Of a DNA stretch of 44,158 bases, positions 33,801 through 41,249 are shown piece by piece (within the stretch, counting starts at the first letter, position 1; each line of letters starts with the position of its first letter). This DNA is from Caldifarciminota bacterium. GTDB lineage: Bacteria > Hydrothermota > Hydrothermia > LBFQ01. The notes beneath the pieces are model-generated. The model did not search any database. It was not told where the DNA came from and saw nothing but the letters and a program-made list of their open reading frames with translations. The position numbers were made by a program, and so were the translations under genes. Location of the stretch: positions 1 to 44,158 of the forward strand of contig JALWZG010000083.1 in assembly GCA_027002825.1 (NCBI GenBank), read 5' to 3'.

Positions 33801-35137
33801 ACACGGGTGGGGCGGCCGAACGTATAGTCGGTGAGTCCAAACACGTGGCCATGTTCCCCGGTGTTGTGCGTTGGGAGGATGTGAAGGCCATAGAGCAACC
33901 CGACGGCGGATGGGTGGTCATATCACGCAAGGGTAGGCTGTTGCTCGTGGGTAAGGACGGAAGGGTTAAGGAGTACGGGCTTGAGTACGGATACAAGGTG
34001 TACGTAGGAGACGGCGAACGGGTTGAGAGGGGGGATGTGCTGGCCGAGTGGGATTTCTACGCCATGCCCATACTCGTGACGAAAGCGGGTAAACTCGTGT
34101 TTGAGGGCCTTGTGGAGGGTGTATCGCTCAAAGAGGACCTACAAGGCGCCACCCTTGAGTACGTCGTTGAGGTGGTCAGGCACAGAAGGCTTTACCCGAA
34201 GGCGAAGATCCTTGACCCCAACACGGATGAGGTTTTGGAGGTGATCCCCCTCGCGAACGACGCCCGTCTCACGAAAAAGGCCTACGAGATCTTCAAAGGT
34301 ACCGGAAACCCCTACGTCAACCCCGGTGAGGTCATAGCGAGGGTGCCGAGGCTCATATACAAGACGAGGGACATCACCGGTGGGCTACCCAAAGTTGAGG
34401 AGCTCTTTGAGGCCCGTGTTCCCAAGAACAGCGCCGTCATAGTCAGCAAAGACGGTGTGGTGAAGGACATAATCATAGACGACCGGAAGGGGATGATACG
34501 AATAGTTATCGCCCACGATGACAAAACCGAGCAGGTGTACCAGGTGAAATACGGTGAGTACCTACTCGTCTCCAAAGGGGACCGCGTACAGGCCATGGAC
34601 AAACTCATAGAGGGAGACATCTCCCCCAAGGACATCCTGCGGATCAAGGGTAAGGAGGCCGCCGCCGAGTACCTCCTTGAGGAGATACAGAAGGTCTACC
34701 GCGTCTCCGGAGTGAAGATAAACGACAAGCACATAGAGATCATAATCAGGCAGATGCTCCGGCGCGTCCGCATAGTTGACGGTGGAAGTACGAGGTTCCT
34801 GCCGGAACAGATAGTGGATCTCAGCAGGGTGCTTGAGGAGAACAGAAAGGTCGTTGAAAAAGGCGGAGAACCGGCCAAATACGAGCCTATACTCCTCGGC
34901 ATAAGCAAGGTGGCCTCCACCACGGACAGCTTCCTGGCGGCCGCATCCTTTGAGGAGGCGCCGAGGATACTCGCCGAAGCCGCCATAAGGAAGCAGAGGG
35001 ACGAGCTCAAAGGTCTGAAGGAGAGGGTGATCATCGGAGACATAATCCCCGCGGGGACGGGGTTCCCCGACTGGAGGATGGACAGGATAACCCTGGAGAT
35101 AGAGGAGCTGGAGGAGAGGAAGGTGGAAGAGGCCTGA
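30887..35137 (+). CDS. rpoC: DNA-directed RNA polymerase, beta' subunit
   Basis: A 1416-residue beta' subunit. The N-terminal zinc site uses Cys 74, 76, 89 and 92. The catalytic loop NADFDGD (493-499) holds the Mg2+-binding aspartates 495, 497 and 499. The second zinc site has one Cys in [11 protein letters not shown] near 849 and three in [11 protein letters not shown] near 924. The trigger-loop segment [26 protein letters not shown] is intact. No split or inserted fragment was seen. It ends the operon and is followed by a strong terminator. Confidence 0.98.
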   Translation: [1416 protein letters not shown]

Positions 35138-35141
35138 AGAT

Positions 35142-35165
35142 GGGGGGCGCAAGCCCCCCTTTTTT
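35142..35165 (+). terminator. Intrinsic terminator after rpoC
   Basis: A perfect GGGGGGC/GCCCCCC stem (35142-35148 with 35153-35159), a GCAA tetraloop and six Ts (35160-35165). It is a classical rho-independent terminator for the tRNA-Trp to rpoC transcript, 4 bases after the rpoC stop. Confidence 0.93.
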
Positions 35166-35170
35166 ACCGC

Positions 35171-35851
35171 TTAAACCCCCAGATCCCCGTCTTCAACCGC
35201 TGTGCCTATCACGACCACATCGGCACCGGCGGCGAAGTAATCCTCCACCTCCCCCTTCCACCTTATGCCTCCACCCACGATAAGGGGCAAACCCACCTCC
35301 CCCTTTACGGTTTTGACCGCCTTGAGGGGAACGCTGAGTATAGCCCCGGAGCCGGCCTCAAGGTATACGGCCCTAAATCCGAGGTAAAGGGCCGCGAGGG
35401 CGTGGGCCAGTATCAGCTCCGTTTTTTCCCTCGGAATCGGTTTTGTGCCGCTTACGAACTCCACAGCTGTGTAAGCCCCACCCTCCACGAGGATGTACGC
35501 GGTTGGGATCACCTTCAGGTTGTACCGCTTCACAATCGGAGCGGCCTTAACGTGTTCCCCTATCAGGTACTCCGGGTTCCTGCCGGAGATAAGAGAGAGG
35601 AAGAGAACCCAATCGTAATGCGGGCAAAGCTGATAACAGGAGCCGGGAAAGAGTATCAGGGGGAGGGAAACCCTTTCCTTGAGGGATTTAACCTTATCGC
35701 ATACATCCCCCTCCACGAAGCTGCTTCCCACGAGGACGGCCCCCAAGGGCAGCTCCCCTTTCAGCCTCTCCAACCTCTCAAGGAAGTCCTCAACCCCCAA
35801 CCTGTCGGGATCGTAGAGCAGCCAAACACTCTTCCCCTTGAGTACGTCCAT
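35171..35851 (-). CDS. Geranylgeranylglyceryl phosphate synthase family protein
   Basis: A 226-residue TIM-barrel prenyltransferase of the PcrB/GGGPS family. Family signatures: LYDPDR near 12-17 (metal-binding Asp), FPGS (68-71), YLEAGSGA (163-170) and VGGGIR (192-197), which bind the glycerol phosphate. The enzyme makes the first ether bond of archaeal-type lipids by joining a prenyl diphosphate to glycerol-1-phosphate. Bacterial members of the archaeal-like group occur in Bacteroidetes and other FCB relatives, whose roles are partly unknown. The ATG is one base after the nuoN stop with no Shine-Dalgarno site, so translation is probably coupled. No glycerol-1-phosphate dehydrogenase is in the window; the prenyl substrate could come from the synthase at 11711. 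Confidence 0.9.
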   Translation of the reverse strand: MDVLKGKSVWLLYDPDRLGVEDFLERLERLKGELPLGAVLVGSSFVEGDVCDKVKSLKERVSLPLILFPGSCYQLCPHYDWVLFLSLISGRNPEYLIGEHVKAAPIVKRYNLKVIPTAYILVEGGAYTAVEFVSGTKPIPREKTELILAHALAALYLGFRAVYLEAGSGAILSVPLKAVKTVKGEVGLPLIVGGGIRWKGEVEDYFAAGADVVVIGTAVEDGDLGV

Positions 35852-35852
35852 T

Positions 35853-37256
35853 TCAGAGTCCGAGGAGCGTTCTCATAAACTCCAAAAGACCGCTGGGGGC
35901 CAGACCGAAATAGACCACCCCCGCAAAGGCTATGACCATGGCAAAGAAGACGGAGGGCTTCAGCCTCGGCACGACGGAGACCTGAGGTGCAAATCCCAAG
36001 GCGTAGAACACTGGCCTTACGTAGTAGAACAGCGAGATGACACCGTTCAGCAATGCCCACAGGACGAAGCCCATATATCCCTCTTTCAGCACGGAGGAGA
36101 AGAGGTAGAACTTACCCACGAAACCGGCCGTGGGGGGCAATCCGGCCAGGGAAAGCATGAAAACGGCCAGGAAGGCGGTCTGAAAGGGCGCCCTCTTTAA
36201 AAGTCCCTTGTAATGTGCGAGGTCACTGCCCTCCTCCCCGACGGAATGCACCACCGCGAACGCACCCAACGTCATCAGGGTGTAGACCACCAGGTAAAAT
36301 ACGGCCGCCCCTATACTCTCCTCCGTTCCGACGCCGAAGGCGAGCAGCACATAACCCGCGTGGGATATGGTTGAGAAACCGAGCATTCTCTTTATGTTCT
36401 TCTCGGCAAGGGCTGCAAGGTTTCCGACCGTCATGGTTATGACCGCGAGCCATATCATCAGATCCCCCCATACGGCGTATTGCCTTGCAAAGGCCTCAAG
36501 AAGGAGGTTCACGAGAAACCCAAACGCCGCGGCCTTTGAGACCGTGGCGATGAACCCACCGAGGGCGGAGTGGGTACCTCTAAAAACCTCAGGGGTCCAG
36601 AAGTGGAACGGAACCGCGGAGAGCTTGAACCCCATACCCGCTATGATCATGGCAAAAGCCGTCAAAAACAGAAGGGAGTCGCTCAGGGATTTTATCTCAT
36701 AAACGTCACTCCTGTAGATTGTGGGAAAGTGCATGGTGCCGTAAACCCCGTAAACAAGGGTCATGCCCATGACGATCAGCGTGGAGGCCAACACGGAGAG
36801 GAGGAAAAACTTCATCGCCGCCTCAACACCCCTCTTATCCCATGTTATGGCCATCTGCCCGATCAGGGCGAAGGAGAATATCTCAAGGGCCAAAATGAAG
36901 GATATGAAATGGACGGATTTCACCAGCACCATAGCTCCGAGGACGGCCGAAAGGAGTAGGATGTGAAACTCGCTTCTCCTCTCCCATCCTATGAGGAGGG
37001 TTATGAACGCCCCCAGAATTATAACGAGGTCAAAGGCCCTCGCCAAGGGGGTTATGGCCAGCATTTTGAAAGCTTCCCCCGAGTTGAAAAGGTTGAAGTA
37101 CACCATCAGCCCCACCACAATCGTTGAGAAAAGGGCAAATGCGGCTATTATCCATTTCTCCCTCTCCACCACGACGTCCAGGAGCAGGGCTACCAGAACG
37201 GCAAGGGCCGTTGTGATTTCCGGTAGGATTAAAAAGGTATCCTTCAGGATCTCCAT
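35853..37256 (-). CDS. nuoN: NADH-quinone oxidoreductase subunit N-like protein
   Basis: A 467-residue antiporter-like subunit of complex I with about 14 membrane segments. The block GMGFKLSAVPFHFWTPEVFRG is characteristic of NuoN, followed by ALGGFIATVSKAAAF; the key Lys in the KLSAVPFH and SKAAA segments are present. NuoN helps pump protons across the membrane. The frame is open to 37319, but an ATG at 37256, 9 bases after TATAAT, begins the first membrane segment and fits the local start rule. No other nuo genes are present in the window; the next gene upstream is a subtilase. It may complete a complex I, or a hydrogenase-type complex encoded elsewhere. Confidence 0.88.
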   Translation of the reverse strand: MEILKDTFLILPEITTALAVLVALLLDVVVEREKWIIAAFALFSTIVVGLMVYFNLFNSGEAFKMLAITPLARAFDLVIILGAFITLLIGWERRSEFHILLLSAVLGAMVLVKSVHFISFILALEIFSFALIGQMAITWDKRGVEAAMKFFLLSVLASTLIVMGMTLVYGVYGTMHFPTIYRSDVYEIKSLSDSLLFLTAFAMIIAGMGFKLSAVPFHFWTPEVFRGTHSALGGFIATVSKAAAFGFLVNLLLEAFARQYAVWGDLMIWLAVITMTVGNLAALAEKNIKRMLGFSTISHAGYVLLAFGVGTEESIGAAVFYLVVYTLMTLGAFAVVHSVGEEGSDLAHYKGLLKRAPFQTAFLAVFMLSLAGLPPTAGFVGKFYLFSSVLKEGYMGFVLWALLNGVISLFYYVRPVFYALGFAPQVSVVPRLKPSVFFAMVIAFAGVVYFGLAPSGLLEFMRTLLGL

Positions 37257-37271
37257 AGGGCGGTTATTATA
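37257..37271 (-). promoter_or_regulatory. -10 box directly before nuoN
   Basis: TATAAT (37271-37266) is 9 bases before the ATG at 37256. It supports the shorter nuoN start. Confidence 0.65.
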
Positions 37272-37342
37272 CTGGGGAAAGGGCGAACACAAACGCCACC
37301 CCTTGGTATGTTGTTCCACCCAAACCGGCCACGGTTCGGAAC

Positions 37343-38782
37343 CTATCTCAGCAGAACCTTCACCCTCTCCGTCCCCGATGTTATGAGGTATACACCTGCG
37401 GGCAGTTTTACGGTTATCTCCTTACCCCTGGCGAGAACGCTCCCGTCGGGTGATATGATCAGGGACTCCCGCCTGGAGTTCACCTTTACGGTTCTCCCGA
37501 ACACGTCAACCCTCAGACCTGTCCTTTCGGAGGAAACGCTCGTGGGCCTTGGGGTTGCCCGGAGCGCGAGATAGGCGTTTACGAGACCGTATCCGTAAAA
37601 GTAATCCTTACCCAACTCCCCCATATCCACAGTCGTTGAAAGTATAACGGCTTTGACGGTATCCGGACTCAGGTTTGGGTTTACGGAGAGGATGAGGGCC
37701 GCCACACCCGATACGTGGGGAGTCGCCATGGAAGTCCCGTCGGCGAACATGTAGAGGTCGTTATATGGGACGGTTGAAAGGATCTTACTCCCCGGTGCGA
37801 CCACGTCCAGAGCCGAACCGTAGTTGCTGAAATCAGCCCTTTTCCCCGATGTATCTATTGCACCGACGGCCAGAGCCTCCGGATAGGCGGCGGGGTAGTA
37901 CACACCGCTCATACCATCGTTCCCGGAAGCGGCGACCGCCAGCGCCCCCTTATCCACGCTGTCCCTCGCATAGATTATGGCGTCTCTGATGATGTCAGCG
38001 GGTGAAGACGCCCCAAGGCTCAGGTTTATCACCCTCGCCCCCTGATCGGCACACCACCTCACACACGAGGCTATGTCCTCGCTCGTACCGCTCCCCCCCG
38101 ACATGGCCCTGCAGGAGAGTACGGAGACCTGGGCCACACCGGATATCCCCTTTGAGTTGTTCATAACGGCCGCAATTGTGCCTGCCACGTGGGTCCCGTG
38201 CATCTCGTTTATATCGGCCGGATAGGGATCGGAGTCCAGGTCAACGAAGTCATAGCCGCCGGCGTAATTTCCGGATAGGTCCTCGTGGTTGTAATCCACC
38301 CCTTCGTCCACAACGCACACCTTCACGGCGGAGTTTCCCCTCTCTATGTCCCAAGCCTTGTCGGCGTAAATGGCCCACAGGCCCCAGAGGTCGCTCCCCA
38401 TATGGGGATCGTTGGGCCAGTAGAGGGTTCTGTAGAGCATTACGGGTTCTGCGAAGAGGACGTCCTCCCTTGTGTTCAGGGCGTCAAGGAGGGTTTTAAC
38501 CCTTTCCACATCACCTTTGAAGGACGAGACGTCCAGGACGTAGGTGTCGGGGTACTTTCCCCTCCTGAAGGGTAGGGAGAAGTGGGGTGCGGTGCCGTTT
38601 CTGAGCTTCACTATGACCTCTTTACCGTTCCAGTTCTCCCAGTAATCCGGAGAACCTTTGAGGGTTGAATACCCCGGAACATCCCTCCTTTCCTCCATCC
38701 TCATCTCGTAGAGGACGGCGTCCAGATCCATTTCAGGCTGCAGGGGAAGGTTCGGACGGAAGAAGGTGAGCAGAAACATCAC
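37343..38782 (-). CDS. Secreted subtilisin-like serine protease with sorting tail
   Basis: A 479-residue S8 peptidase. After a short hydrophobic start and a prodomain-like region (about 20-115), the catalytic residues are Asp 159 (CVVDEGVDYNHED), His 195 (NEMHGTHVAGTI) and Ser 351 (GTSMATPHVSG), with oxyanion Asn 288. A C-terminal module ends in LIISPDGSVLARG, LPAGVYLITSG and KVLLR, like the other cargo. Start is GTG 38782 (GTGA overlap with the lipoprotein stop) or ATG 38779 (TGATG). It probably degrades proteins outside the cell. It pairs with the lipoprotein in one operon. Confidence 0.93.
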   Translation of the reverse strand: MMFLLTFFRPNLPLQPEMDLDAVLYEMRMEERRDVPGYSTLKGSPDYWENWNGKEVIVKLRNGTAPHFSLPFRRGKYPDTYVLDVSSFKGDVERVKTLLDALNTREDVLFAEPVMLYRTLYWPNDPHMGSDLWGLWAIYADKAWDIERGNSAVKVCVVDEGVDYNHEDLSGNYAGGYDFVDLDSDPYPADINEMHGTHVAGTIAAVMNNSKGISGVAQVSVLSCRAMSGGSGTSEDIASCVRWCADQGARVINLSLGASSPADIIRDAIIYARDSVDKGALAVAASGNDGMSGVYYPAAYPEALAVGAIDTSGKRADFSNYGSALDVVAPGSKILSTVPYNDLYMFADGTSMATPHVSGVAALILSVNPNLSPDTVKAVILSTTVDMGELGKDYFYGYGLVNAYLALRATPRPTSVSSERTGLRVDVFGRTVKVNSRRESLIISPDGSVLARGKEITVKLPAGVYLITSGTERVKVLLR

Positions 38783-39216
38783 CTAACCCCCTTTAGGTAT
38801 GCCCTCACCCAAAACCTCTTGCTGCCCAACACGGCGTCGTTTCCGAGAACCACGTAGTACTCTCCGGAGTCTGGTATCCCGGGATAGAAGGAGACGTAAG
38901 GGACATCCTCCGTGTAATCCCTCAGCTGGGCGGATGAGCTCCCGCCTTTCCAGCTGTTGAAGTTCTCCTCGTCCGCCCAAAAGGCGTAATCTATGTTTCC
39001 GTCTCCGTCCTTCGTCCTGGCCTCAAAGTAGAGGGTATCCCCGGCCTTTGCCGAGAACCTGAGGAAGAGGTAATAACCCGCATCAACATCGTAGTATCCG
39101 TGGAAGAGGTCTATCCTCACGGAGGTCTTACTCCCCTCCACTCCTTCATCCTCCTCAACCTGGCATCCCCAAAGGAGTGGAAACATGAACAACAGAACGA
39201 CAAACAACTTCCTCAT
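38779..39216 (-). CDS. Lipoprotein, unknown function
   Basis: A 145-residue predicted lipoprotein: a signal of about 17 hydrophobic residues, then LLWGC with Cys 18 as the lipid site, an acidic linker and a beta-rich domain (about 30-140) containing YYLFLRFSAKAGDTLYFEARTKDG. The domain resembles pre-peptidase C-terminal or similar beta-sandwich domains, but I would not name it. A TTG lies at 39222, yet the ATG at 39216 gives a better signal and lies 8 bases after a TAAAAT box. It overlaps the subtilase gene downstream, with which it may act. Confidence 0.72.
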   Translation of the reverse strand: MRKLFVVLLFMFPLLWGCQVEEDEGVEGSKTSVRIDLFHGYYDVDAGYYLFLRFSAKAGDTLYFEARTKDGDGNIDYAFWADEENFNSWKGGSSSAQLRDYTEDVPYVSFYPGIPDSGEYYVVLGNDAVLGSKRFWVRAYLKGVR

Positions 39217-39230
39217 AGACAAACATTTTA
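39217..39230 (-). promoter_or_regulatory. -10 box directly before the lipoprotein
   Basis: TAAAAT (39230-39225) is 8 bases before the ATG at 39216. It decides the start codon over the upstream TTG. Confidence 0.55.
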
Positions 39231-39246
39231 AGGCCGCCCATACCTC

Positions 39247-40845
39247 TCATGTCAGCAGCTTCACCACCAACAGGCTGACCAGGGCTATGAACAGGAACAT
39301 GCCGAGCAACCCCAACACGTAAAATCTCAGCTCCCTCAAAGCCCTGAGTATATCGTCTGGGGAGAGGGTGTAGGCGGACACGTCCCCCTTTAAAGGGAAC
39401 ACATATGATAGGACTAAGGAAACGGTTGAAGAGAGCAGGAATCCGAAGGCGTTCCACCACATCCAAGAAACCCCCGGTTGGAACTTCCAGAGGTATAAGT
39501 TGAAAAGCACACCGACCGCAAGGCCTACGGCTGCGGGCAAAGCCCCCACCCTTCTCACGAACATCCCCATTACGAAAACCGCCAGTATTGGTCCGTAAAA
39601 GGCCGAACCTATCCTGTTGACGATTTCTATCACCGTTTCGGGCGACCTTATAAGGGTCAGGGCAAAGGCCGTGGAGAAGACACCCCACAGAACGGTTAGG
39701 AGCTTTGAGAGGAACATCTGCCACCTACGCGACAGGTTGGACAGTCTGGGGAACAGAGGCGTTAGGAAATCCTCATAAGTTGCGGCGGACAGGGCGTTCA
39801 TGGCGCTGTCTATTGAGGACATGGTGGCGGCAAACACACCTGAGAGGAAAAGCCCTACGAGACCGGGCGGGAAATAGAGTAGGACGAATTCCGGCACCAA
39901 CATATCCGCCCTCTTCCCCTCCAGCCTGGCGAGGAATTCCGGGTTCGCCGATAGAAAGGCCAGGAGGAGTACACCCACAAAGCTGTAGGTCAGAACAAGG
40001 GGAAACCTCAACATACCGTTTATAAAAAGTGCCTTTTGGGCGCTCCTCGCGTCGGGCGTCGTCAGAAGTCGCTGCGCCTCGCTTTGATCCGTTCCGTAGT
40101 ATGAGAGGTATAGGAAGAACCCCCCAAGGAGCATGGGCCACAAGGCGAAGCTCTCACCGTCTCCCAGACCGCTTTTATCGGTTATGAAAACCCTCAACCT
40201 TTCGGAATGCTCCGGTAGGTATTCCAAGAACGAGAGGCCCATCTCCTTGAACAGGAGAAAGAGCATAAAGGCTGCCGAGAACCACAGTATGAAGAGCTGC
40301 AGAATGTCGGAGTATATGTCGGCCGTGATCCCACCCAACGTGGTGTAAACCACTGTTATAAGGGCTACGAGGATAAGGGTCTCAAAAAGCGGCCATTTGA
40401 GCAACGAGGAAAGCACTATACCCGTGGCGAACAGCACAACACCCGCGCCCAACCCCCTGCTGATGAGGAAAACGGCGCTTATCAACATCCTCATGGACCT
40501 GCCGTACCTACCCTCAAGATAGCCGTAAATCGTTATGCTTTTCACCTTGTGATAGAGGGGGACGAGGGTCAACATGAGGACGATCATGGCGAGCGGGACG
40601 GCGAACTCGTACTGCCACCACTTCAGCCCCCCACCCTCTTTCAGGGCTATAAAGGCCGGAGCTCCTATTATGCTTATGGCGCTGACCTGAGTGGCGACGA
40701 GGGAGAGGGCGACCTGAAGCGATCCCATCCTCCTACCGGCGAGGTAATAATCCTTTCGCGTCTGCTGTCTCCTCGCGAGGTAAAAACCCATGAGCAGTAC
40801 CGCCCCTATGTAGGCTATCACCACCGTCCAATCCAGAGGCGTCAT
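39247..40845 (-). CDS. Sodium:solute symporter (SSS family)
   Basis: A 532-residue transporter with about 13 membrane segments. The LDWTVVIAYIGAVLLMGFYLARR start and GRRMGSLQVALSLVATQVSAISIIGAPAFIALKEG segment are typical of SSS transporters, and FLSGVFAATMSSIDSAMNALSAATYEDFL holds the conserved Na+-binding Ser pair. Substrates in the family include sugars, amino acids, acetate and nucleosides; none can be assigned. It ends 16 bases before the lipoprotein promoter and is divergent from another lipoprotein gene. Confidence 0.93.
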   Translation of the reverse strand: MTPLDWTVVIAYIGAVLLMGFYLARRQQTRKDYYLAGRRMGSLQVALSLVATQVSAISIIGAPAFIALKEGGGLKWWQYEFAVPLAMIVLMLTLVPLYHKVKSITIYGYLEGRYGRSMRMLISAVFLISRGLGAGVVLFATGIVLSSLLKWPLFETLILVALITVVYTTLGGITADIYSDILQLFILWFSAAFMLFLLFKEMGLSFLEYLPEHSERLRVFITDKSGLGDGESFALWPMLLGGFFLYLSYYGTDQSEAQRLLTTPDARSAQKALFINGMLRFPLVLTYSFVGVLLLAFLSANPEFLARLEGKRADMLVPEFVLLYFPPGLVGLFLSGVFAATMSSIDSAMNALSAATYEDFLTPLFPRLSNLSRRWQMFLSKLLTVLWGVFSTAFALTLIRSPETVIEIVNRIGSAFYGPILAVFVMGMFVRRVGALPAAVGLAVGVLFNLYLWKFQPGVSWMWWNAFGFLLSSTVSLVLSYVFPLKGDVSAYTLSPDDILRALRELRFYVLGLLGMFLFIALVSLLVVKLLT

Positions 40846-40857
40846 TCCGGAATTTTA
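40846..40857 (-). promoter_or_regulatory. -10 box directly before the symporter
   Basis: TAAAAT (40857-40852) is 6 bases before the ATG at 40845. Confidence 0.6.
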
Positions 40858-40893
40858 AAAGCGAACGGAAACCCGCCCCTACCCTTTCGCGTC

Positions 40894-40907
40894 TATAATA
40901 CATGGCT
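40894..40907 (+). promoter_or_regulatory. -10 box that decides a start codon
   Basis: TATAAT (40894-40899) is 2 bases before an ATG (40902) and 8 bases before a second in-frame ATG (40908). The first cannot be inside the transcript if transcription starts 6-7 bases downstream of the box, so 40908 is the likely start. Confidence 0.65.
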
Positions 40908-41246
40908 ATGCGATACCTGACGGTTTTTGCCCTTTCCCTTGTGCTGGCTGCATGCGGTGGGACGAAGAAGGCCGATTACTCCGGGGAGTGGAAGACGGGT
41001 TTCGGCAACCTGAGGATAACGCAGGTCGGGGACACCCTGAAGGGTGAGTTTGTGGGCGCGAACTCGGGGAAGTTCCTCGGCGTTATAAAGAACGACACCG
41101 TCCGCTTCGTCATAAGGGACGCCTCTTTCACATCCGAGGAGCTGGAGGGCTACCTTGAGATCAGAAGCGAAAAGACGATGAAGGGGAAGTACAGACCAAA
41201 AGGGACAAAGGTCTGGGAGGGGACGTTTTACATGATGAAAAAATGA
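40908..41246 (+). CDS. Small lipoprotein, unknown function
   Basis: A 112-residue predicted lipoprotein: MRYLTVFALSLVLAAC gives a canonical lipobox with Cys 16. The rest is a small beta-rich domain with WKTGFGNLRITQVGDTLKGEF and repeated turns, reminiscent of lipocalin-like or DUF-type small beta barrels. No partner is obvious. The stop is 3 bases before the HerA-like ATPase gene, so the genes are probably co-transcribed. Confidence 0.75.
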   Translation: MRYLTVFALSLVLAACGGTKKADYSGEWKTGFGNLRITQVGDTLKGEFVGANSGKFLGVIKNDTVRFVIRDASFTSEELEGYLEIRSEKTMKGKYRPKGTKVWEGTFYMMKK

Positions 41247-41249
41247 AGC

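Noticed and set aside
32567-33898. A 443-codon open frame on the strand opposite rpoC.
   Set aside because: It is antisense to an unmistakable rpoC and its translation has no recognisable motif; long antisense frames are expected with this codon bias.
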